This document shows positions 5,884-11,029 of a stretch of 11,029 bases of DNA, in pieces. The translations under genes and the position numbers were made by a program. The stretch spans positions 1 through 11,029 of the forward strand of contig CAYUIG010000074.1 in the NCBI GenBank assembly GCA_964444685.1, given 5' to 3'. A model generated the notes under the pieces. It was not told where the DNA came from. It saw nothing but the letters and a program-made list of their open reading frames with translations, and did not search any database. Position 1 is the stretch's first letter; each line of letters opens with the position of its first letter. Origin of the DNA: CAYUIG01 sp964444685 (GTDB lineage Bacteria; Gemmatimonadota; Gemmatimonadetes; Longimicrobiales; RSA9).

Positions 5884-8800
5884 ATGCGCCGCGTACACGC
5901 GCGTCGAACCCTGCTCGCAGCCCTCGTCGCATTCCTGATCCCGGCGCTTGCCGGGGCGCAGGAGGCGGCGCCGGCCGAGAAATCTGACACGGCAAAGAAG
6001 AAGAACGAGACGCTGCCGCTCGAGGCCACACGCACGATGCGCGTGTCGACCGATGAAGGCACATGGATTTCGGTGGACGTGAGCCCGGACGGCCGGACGA
6101 TCGTGTTCGACCTGCTCGGTGACCTCTACACGATCCCCATCGAGGGCGGCACGGCGAAGCCGCTGACGCAGGGAATGGCCTTCGACGGGCAGCCGCGCTT
6201 CAGTCCGGACGGGTCGAAGGTGCTCTTCGTGTCGGACCGGAGCGGCGGGGACAATCTCTGGACGATCGATGTCGCCACCGGCGACACGGCGCAGATCACG
6301 AAGGGGAACGGCAGCGCGTGGATTTCGCCGGACTGGGCGCCGGACGGGAAGTATGTGATCGCGTCGAAGGGTGAGACGCGCCTCGGCGTCGTGCGGCTCT
6401 GGATGGGTCACGTGGATGGCGGCAGCGGCGCGATGATCCACAAGCAACCGCAGACCCTGAAGACGGTGGGCGGCGCGGTGAGCCCGGACGGCCGCTGGAT
6501 CTGGTACGCGCGCCGCAATGGCAGCTGGAACTACAACGCGGCACTGCCGCAGTATCAGCTCGGCGTGTACGACCGCGAGACGGGCACCGACTACGCGCGC
6601 ACCTTCCGCTACGGTTCTGCGTTCCGCCCCACCCTCTCGCCCGACGGCCGCTGGCTCGTGTACGGCACGCGTCACGAAACGGAAACCGGCCTGCGCATCC
6701 GCGACCTCAATACCGGCGAGGAGCGCTGGCTCGCGTATCCGGTGCAGCGCGACGAGCAGGAGTCGATCGCCGATCGCGACGTGCTGCCCGGCATGGACTT
6801 CACGCCCGACTCGCGCGAGCTGGTGGTGTCGTACGGCGGCAGGATCTGGCGTGTGCCGGTGGATGGCGGCGCACCCGTCGCCGTTCCGTTCCGCGTCGAA
6901 ACCGAAGTGCCGCTCGGGCCCGAGCTCGCGTTCGAGTATCCGGTGCACGACTCCGCGCAGTTCACCGTGAGCCAGATTCGCGACGCCGTTCCCTCACCCG
7001 ACGGCCGGCGCCTCGCCTTCATCGCACTCGACCGTCTGCACGTGATGGACTGGCCAAACGGCACCCCGCGGCGGCTGACGGATGCGGAGGTCACGGAAGC
7101 GATGCCGGCGTGGTCGCGCGACGGCCAGTGGATCGCGTACGTGACGTGGGCGCCGGAGGGCGGCCAGGTCATGAAGGTGCGCGCGAGCGGCGGAGGCCCG
7201 GCGCCGGTATCGCGCCGCGCCGCGACGTGGCAGCAGCCGGCGTGGTCTCCCGATGGAACTCGCATCGTGGTCATGCGCGGGCCGGCGCGTGCCTTCCAGG
7301 AGGCGACGGGTCCGTTCGCGCCGGGTGCGGCGGATGACATCGTGTGGCTGCCTGCGAACGGCGGCGAGGCCACGCTGATCGCGCCGTCCGAGGGTCGCTC
7401 GACACCGCACTTCACCGAGAACTCCGACCGCATCCACCTGTTCCACGGGCAGCGCGGGCTGATCTCGGTGCGGTGGGATGGTACCGATGAGAAGTCGCAT
7501 GTACGAGTCGTCGGGACCACGCTGCCGGGCGCGCAACAGCCGACGCCCGCGTCCGTCGTGATGATGGCACCGCGCGGCGACCAGGCACTCGCGCAGGTGA
7601 ACAACGATCTCTACGTCGTCACGGTTCCGCGCATCGGCGGAGAGACACCGACGGTTTCGGTTGCGAACCCGCAGAGCGCGGCGTTCCCCGCGCGCAAACT
7701 CACCGTGATCGGCGGCGAGTTCCCCTCATGGAGCTCGGACGGGCGGCGCGTGCACTGGTCGATCGGCAACGCGCACCTCGTCTACGACCTCGACCGCGCG
7801 CAGGTATTCGAAGACAGCGTGAAGCAGGCGGCGGCCGACAGCGCGGACGCGCCTGCAGATTCGGCGCAGGCCCCTGCGGACTCCGCAGCGGCGGAGGACA
7901 GCACGGCCGAGGAGAAGACGTCCCGCTACGAACCTTTCGAGCGACGCGTGGTGGTCCGCGCCACGCGCGACATTCCGCGCGGCGTCGCCGTGCTGCGCGG
8001 CGCGCGCGTGATCACGATGCGCGGCGACGAGGTCATCGAGAACGCGGACGTGGTCGTGCGTGACAATCGCATCGCGGCGGTGGGCGCGCGCGGCAGCGTG
8101 CAGGTGCCCGACGGCGCGAACGTGATCGATGTGAGCGGCATGACGATCACGCCCGGCTTCGTGGACACGCATGCGCACATGTGGCCGACGTGGGGGATCC
8201 ACAAGAACCAGGTGTGGATGTACCAGGCCAACCTCGCGTACGGGGTGACTACGACGCGTGATCCCCAGACCGCGACGACCGACGTGCTGACGTACGCGGA
8301 CCTCGTCGAATCGGGTGACGTCGTCGGCCCGCGCGTGTACTCGACCGGACCGGGCGTCTTCGGCGACTACGTCGAGGAACCGATCCGCGACCTCGATCAT
8401 GCGCGCGATATCATGAAGCGCTACAGCCGCTATTACGACACGAAGACGATCAAGATGTACATGGCGGGCAACCGCCAGCAGCGGCAGTGGGTGGCGATGG
8501 CCGCGAAGGAAGAAGGGCTCATGCCCACGGTCGAGGGCGGCCTGATGTTCAAGTACGACATGACGATCATCCAGGACGGCTACTCGGGCGTGGAGCACTC
8601 GCTGCCGATCTATCCGATCTACGGCGACGTCGTGCAGCTCGTGAACGAGTCCAGGACGACGTACACGCCGACGCTGCTCGTCGCGTACGGCGGGCCATTC
8701 GCGGAGAACTACTGGTACGAGACGGAGCGCGTGCACGACGACGAGAAGCTGGCACGCTTCACGCCGCACGAAGTGCTCGATCAGTCGTCACGCCGCCGCG

Positions 8801-9249
8801 CCGCCGGCTGGTTCATGGATGAGGAACACGTCTTCCGGAAGCACGCCGAGAGTGCGAACAAGATCCTGAACGCGGGCGGCCGCATCGGTGTCGGCAGCCA
8901 CGGCCAGCTCCAGGGTCTCGGCTACCACTGGGAGCTGTGGTCGCTCCAGTCGGGCGGGATGGACGAATACGATGCCCTCCGCGCAGCCACCATCCTCGGG
9001 GCACAGGCGATCGGGTTGCAGAAGGACGTCGGCACCGTCGAGGCCGGCAAACTCGCGGACCTCGTGATCATGCGCGCGAATCCGCTCGAGAACATCCGTA
9101 ACAGCAACACCATCCGCTACGTCATGAAGAACGGCCGCCTCTACGACGGCGACACGCTGGACGAGGTGTGGCCGCGGCAGAGGAAGCTGGAGACGGACTG
9201 GGTGGTGGCGGAGCCCGAAGCGACGAGCGCCGGCATCCGAGGGCACTGA
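5884..9249 (+). CDS. Secreted TolB-like beta-propeller/amidohydrolase fusion protein
   Basis: A 1121-residue protein. Residues 1-25 form a signal peptide (MRRVHARR, a hydrophobic core, cleavage probable after LAGA), so it is exported. Residues about 45-640 carry repeated PD40/WD40-like blades (VSPDGRTIVF, FSPDGSKVLFVSDR, WAPDGKYVIAS, LSPDGRWLVYGT, PSPDGRRLAFI, WSPDGTRIVVM), as in TolB. Residues 644-679 are an Ala/Asp/Ser linker with repeated APADSA. Residues about 700-1105 are an amidohydrolase-superfamily barrel with its flanking small beta domain (VLRGARVITMRGDEVIENAD; AGKLADLVIM). Visible ligand candidates: DTHAHM (His763, His765), Lys857 in TIKMYMAG and His905 in GVEHSLP. The position usually filled by a His reads VEGG (Glu884), and the usual GTD motif reads GSHGQ (His1006), so the metal site is non-canonical. 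The reaction is probably hydrolysis of an amide or ester bond, substrate unknown. It appears monocistronic, flanked by repeat arrays. Confidence 0.93.
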   Translation: MRRVHARRTLLAALVAFLIPALAGAQEAAPAEKSDTAKKKNETLPLEATRTMRVSTDEGTWISVDVSPDGRTIVFDLLGDLYTIPIEGGTAKPLTQGMAFDGQPRFSPDGSKVLFVSDRSGGDNLWTIDVATGDTAQITKGNGSAWISPDWAPDGKYVIASKGETRLGVVRLWMGHVDGGSGAMIHKQPQTLKTVGGAVSPDGRWIWYARRNGSWNYNAALPQYQLGVYDRETGTDYARTFRYGSAFRPTLSPDGRWLVYGTRHETETGLRIRDLNTGEERWLAYPVQRDEQESIADRDVLPGMDFTPDSRELVVSYGGRIWRVPVDGGAPVAVPFRVETEVPLGPELAFEYPVHDSAQFTVSQIRDAVPSPDGRRLAFIALDRLHVMDWPNGTPRRLTDAEVTEAMPAWSRDGQWIAYVTWAPEGGQVMKVRASGGGPAPVSRRAATWQQPAWSPDGTRIVVMRGPARAFQEATGPFAPGAADDIVWLPANGGEATLIAPSEGRSTPHFTENSDRIHLFHGQRGLISVRWDGTDEKSHVRVVGTTLPGAQQPTPASVVMMAPRGDQALAQVNNDLYVVTVPRIGGETPTVSVANPQSAAFPARKLTVIGGEFPSWSSDGRRVHWSIGNAHLVYDLDRAQVFEDSVKQAAADSADAPADSAQAPADSAAAEDSTAEEKTSRYEPFERRVVVRATRDIPRGVAVLRGARVITMRGDEVIENADVVVRDNRIAAVGARGSVQVPDGANVIDVSGMTITPGFVDTHAHMWPTWGIHKNQVWMYQANLAYGVTTTRDPQTATTDVLTYADLVESGDVVGPRVYSTGPGVFGDYVEEPIRDLDHARDIMKRYSRYYDTKTIKMYMAGNRQQRQWVAMAAKEEGLMPTVEGGLMFKYDMTIIQDGYSGVEHSLPIYPIYGDVVQLVNESRTTYTPTLLVAYGGPFAENYWYETERVHDDEKLARFTPHEVLDQSSRRRAAGWFMDEEHVFRKHAESANKILNAGGRIGVGSHGQLQGLGYHWELWSLQSGGMDEYDALRAATILGAQAIGLQKDVGTVEAGKLADLVIMRANPLENIRNSNTIRYVMKNGRLYDGDTLDEVWPRQRKLETDWVVAEPEATSAGIRGH

Positions 9250-9332
9250 GTCTGGGGTCTGGGGTCTGGGGTCTGGAGTCTGGTTTACGACGGGATGCGC
9301 ACCCGCTGTAAACCAGATTCCAGACTCCAGAC
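9250..9332. repeat. 7-nt GTCTGGG repeat array with inverted copy at the gap edge
   Basis: Directly after the amidohydrolase stop codon come GTCTGGG x3, GTCTGGA and GTCTGG, followed by TTTAC. After 19 nt (9289-9307) an inverted copy appears. Bases 9264-9288 pair with 9308-9332 over 25 positions with 2 mismatches, making a strong hairpin. The inverted copy (7-nt units of CCAGACT type) runs straight into the N run, so the full array length is unknown. The hairpin could act as a 3'-end stabiliser or terminator of the amidohydrolase transcript, but there is no T-run. The unit differs from that of the other two arrays. Confidence 0.85.
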
Positions 9333-9432
9333 NNNNNNNNNNNNNNNNNNNNNNNNNNNNNNNNNNNNNNNNNNNNNNNNNNNNNNNNNNNNNNNNNNNN
9401 NNNNNNNNNNNNNNNNNNNNNNNNNNNNNNNN
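9333..9432. other. Assembly gap (100 N)
   Basis: A run of exactly 100 N, the customary placeholder for a gap of unknown size. It begins inside an inverted repeat, which is the likely cause of the assembly break. It removes the C-terminus of the MerR/TipAS gene and any sequence between that gene and the amidohydrolase. Confidence 0.98.
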
Positions 9433-10131
9433 GATCCAAACCGGCTCGCTCACGCGCGGCCGGCTCCTCCTGATACATCCGCTCGAGCGATGCGGCGATC
9501 CCCGGGTCGCCGCCGGTGAACTCCTCGATCAGAGCACGCCAGCGGGCGGCGAGCGCCTGCACGCGCTCGCTCTTCGGGTCGGTGCCCTTCTCCATCTCGG
9601 CGCGGACCTCGGCCATCAGGCGCGGCCACTCCTCCTGCACCTCCTCCATCCGCGCCGCGCCGACTTCCTTTCCGCGGCGATCGAGGTATTCGAGCTGTTC
9701 CTTCGAGTAGTATTTCTCGTACATCGTCGCCATCCCCATCGTCTGAAGGTGATCCTCGATGGTCACCGGCTGCGCCGAGGCCAGCTGCTCCAGCATGAAC
9801 TCCAGCCGGTCTGCGAGCTTTTCGCGCGCGGCAATGTCCTCCCGCACGCGCTCGAGCTGGAGGCGGAGCACCCGATCCAGCGTGTACTGCGGCCGATCGA
9901 GACAATGCCGGATTTCGGCCAGCCCGAGCCCCAGTCGACGGAGTCCGACGATGCGGTGGAGCCGTTCGATGTCCGCCGCACCGTAGAGGCGGTATCCGCC
10001 GGGCTGCGGCCCGATGGCCTGAGCAGCCCGATGGCGTCCCAGTGGTGCAGGGTCCGGACAGTCAGCCCGGTCCGCTTCGCCAGCTCGCCGACCCGCAGCG
10101 ATCCGGTTTCCTTCCCTTGTTTCGTGGCCAC
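9433..10131 (-). CDS. MerR-family regulator with TipAS-type ligand domain, frameshifted and truncated by the gap
   Basis: The N-terminus from GTG 10131 is a MerR winged-helix half: SLRVGELAKRTGLTVRTLHH, then WDAIGLLRPSG. At about 10001-10003 homology jumps to another frame, giving GGYRLYGAADIERLHRIVGL, a helical linker (LERVREDIAAREKLADRLEF) and a TipAS-like domain (YYSKEQLEYLDRRGKEVG, EEWPRLMAEVRAEMEKGTDP, FTGGDPGIAASLERMYQEEP). One extra base in GGG at 10001-10003 restores one frame, so this is a single 1-base deletion, real or from sequencing. Without it the product stops at 122 residues (9763) and lacks dimerisation and ligand domains. The C-terminus is lost in the N run. Known TipAS domains bind thiopeptides and related ligands and, when bound, activate the regulator's promoter; the ligand here is unknown. 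No Shine-Dalgarno precedes GTG 10131, consistent with a leaderless message. Confidence 0.85.
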
Positions 10132-10137
10132 GGAGAC

Positions 10138-10168
10138 AGGATAGTCCCTGACGCGGCGTGAGGGTCAA
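10138..10168 (-). promoter_or_regulatory. MerR-type promoter with 19-bp spacer (autoregulatory)
   Basis: On the minus strand TTGACC (10168-10163) and TATCCT (10143-10138) are separated by 19 bp, not the normal 17. Such over-long spacers are the hallmark of promoters that MerR-family activators untwist. The -10 ends 6 nt before GTG 10131, so the expected transcription start falls on or next to the start codon. Confidence 0.75.
10146..10164. promoter_or_regulatory. MerR operator dyad within the promoter spacer
   Basis: A 19-bp dyad reads CCCTCACGC-C-GCGTCAGGG on the minus strand: two 9-nt arms, one mismatched pair, one central base. It spans almost the whole spacer of the regulator's own promoter. 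This layout and the CTCACG half-site resemble known operators of TipA-like MerR proteins as I recall them. The regulator probably binds here to control itself. Confidence 0.7.
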
Positions 10169-10211
10169 GAGCTGGCCCGGGGCGTGCCGGGGAAAGGTCG
10201 CACTCCACACG

Positions 10212-10216
10212 GGAGG
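10212..10216 (+). promoter_or_regulatory. Ribosome binding site of the zinc metallopeptidase
   Basis: GGAGG within gggagggagc, 5 nt before ATG 10222; it supports this start over the internal ATG at residue 22, which would remove the conserved basic tail. Confidence 0.7.
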
Positions 10217-10221
10217 GAGCG

Positions 10222-11029
10222 ATGCGTTGGAGAGGCGGAAGGCGCAGCGGAAACGTGCAGGACCGGCGCGGCCGGGGCGCGGCAATGATCGGCGGTGGCG
10301 GCGGCCTCGTGCTGCTCGTCATCGCGCTGCTGCTGGGTGTGAATCCGGCCGATGTGCTGCAGAACGGCGGCTCACCGGCGGCGGTGCCTGCGGGTGGCGC
10401 GCCCGAGGATTCAATGGGTGTGTTCGTGGACGTCGTCCTCGGTACGACGGAAGACGCGTGGAACGCGCGCTTCGCGGAGGCGGGTCGCCGCTATGAGGAA
10501 CCGACGCTCGTGCTGTTCACGGGCGCGGTCCAGTCGGCGTGCGGCTTCGCGCAGGCGGCCGTGGGCCCGTTCTACTGTCCGGCCGACCGCCAGCTCTACA
10601 TCGACCTCTCCTTCTATCGCGACCTGCAGCAGCTCGGCGGCGCGGGCGACTTCGCGCAGGCGTACGTGATCGCGCACGAGGTCGGACATCACGTCCAGAC
10701 GCTGCTGGGCATATCGGATCAGGTGCGCTCGCTCCAGTCGCGTTCGAGTGAAGGGGAGTCGAACGCACTGCAGGTGCGCATGGAGCTGCAGGCGGACTGC
10801 TTCGCAGGACTGTGGGCGCACGACGTCGAGCAGGCGGGCCTGCTCGAGGCCGGTGACCTGGACGAGGCACTGGAGGCGGCGGCCGCGATCGGCGACGACA
10901 GGCTGCAGCGTCGCGCGCAGGGATACGTGGTGCCGGAGAGCTTCACGCACGGAACGTCCGAGCAGCGTTCACAATGGTTCCATCGCGGTTACGACCTCGG
11001 CGATTTCTCTGCGTGCGACACGTTCGGCA
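10222..11029 (+). CDS. ypfJ: YpfJ-family putative neutral zinc metallopeptidase (3' end beyond window)
   Basis: 269 complete codons from ATG 10222, which is set by GGAGG (10212-10216) 5 nt upstream; the frame is still open at the window end and probably lacks only the last 20-30 residues. The N-terminus MRWRGGRRSGNVQDRRG, then the Gly-rich GGGGGLVLLVIALLLGVNP, is the characteristic YpfJ start: a basic, unstructured cytoplasmic tail and one membrane anchor (about residues 24-40). The soluble part contains SACGFAQAAVGPFYCPADR (a conserved two-cysteine segment), LYIDLSFY, the zinc motif HEVGHH (His152, Glu153, His156) and MELQADCFAGLWAH (Glu188, Asp192), all diagnostic of this family. The physiological substrate of the family is not known to me. 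It is divergent from the MerR gene with a 90-bp gap that includes the MerR dyad, so shared control is possible. Confidence 0.93.
   Translation, partial: MRWRGGRRSGNVQDRRGRGAAMIGGGGGLVLLVIALLLGVNPADVLQNGGSPAAVPAGGAPEDSMGVFVDVVLGTTEDAWNARFAEAGRRYEEPTLVLFTGAVQSACGFAQAAVGPFYCPADRQLYIDLSFYRDLQQLGGAGDFAQAYVIAHEVGHHVQTLLGISDQVRSLQSRSSEGESNALQVRMELQADCFAGLWAHDVEQAGLLEAGDLDEALEAAAAIGDDRLQRRAQGYVVPESFTHGTSEQRSQWFHRGYDLGDFSACDTFG

Noticed and set aside
5662..6948. Long minus-strand open frame over the start of the propeller gene
   Set aside because: It shadows the conserved propeller blades, runs through the repeat array (giving a repetitive C-terminus) and shows no family motif.
7726..8769. A 347-residue minus-strand open frame opposite the amidohydrolase domain
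   Set aside because: Antisense shadow with low-information His/Arg/Val composition; the plus strand here has an unambiguous conserved domain.
8788..9453. Minus-strand open frame crossing the N run
   Set aside because: It exists only because N bases do not terminate a frame; the rest is antisense to the amidohydrolase or repeat sequence.
9995..10010. Programmed -1 ribosomal frameshift in the MerR gene
   Set aside because: The bases at the junction (GC AGC CCG on the minus strand) are not a good heptameric slippery site and no clear downstream stimulator is seen; an indel is the simpler explanation.
10132..10285. In-frame upstream extension of the second MerR frame to a start at 10285
   Set aside because: The upstream portion has no MerR similarity and overlaps the promoter and the metallopeptidase gene; the true N-terminal half is in the other frame from GTG 10131.

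Overview
The window is a piece of a high-GC bacterial chromosome, probably a draft or metagenome assembly because it holds a run of exactly 100 N (9333-9432). Secreted beta-propeller/amidohydrolase fusions, lipoprotein M28 peptidases, S9 peptidases and short G/C-rich intergenic repeat arrays together suggest Gemmatimonadota or a similar soil or sediment lineage. This is inference from gene content only; there is no rRNA or marker gene to fix it.

Layout. (1) 1-597 (+): C-terminal catalytic part of an S9 prolyl-oligopeptidase-family peptidase, followed by a clear intrinsic terminator. (2) 647-879: a large imperfect palindrome made of short repeats, lying between convergent genes. (3) 880-3350 (-): a two-gene unit, an M28 zinc aminopeptidase lipoprotein followed by an overlapping endonuclease/exonuclease/phosphatase-family protein. 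(4) 3351-3564: divergent intergenic region. (5) 3565-5672 (+): an AGCS-family sodium:alanine/glycine symporter with an unusual hydrophilic insert of about 100 residues, then an overlapping small membrane protein. (6) 5676-5806: a 13-14-nt repeat array related to the first. (7) 5884-9249 (+): a 1121-residue secreted TolB-like propeller fused to an amidohydrolase. (8) 9250-9332: a 7-nt repeat array with an inverted copy, running into the assembly gap. (9) 9433-10131 (-): a MerR-family regulator with a TipAS-type ligand domain, broken by an apparent 1-base frameshift and truncated by the gap. Its promoter has the 19-bp spacer and nested dyad typical of the family. (10) 10222-11029 (+): a YpfJ-type neutral zinc metallopeptidase running off the window end.

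Working together: the S9 and M28 peptidases, the amidohydrolase fusion and the alanine/glycine carrier fit a scavenging lifestyle in which peptides are degraded in the envelope and amino acids are imported. The M28 unit and the symporter are transcribed divergently from one roughly 200-bp region, so shared control is possible but unproven. The MerR/TipAS regulator probably controls its own promoter.

I found no CRISPR array, transposase, RNA gene or phage gene. The signals least explained by ordinary annotation are the three repeat arrays that begin or end flush with stop codons, the apparently leaderless self-controlled MerR gene, the enlarged symporter, and the non-canonical metal site of the amidohydrolase.
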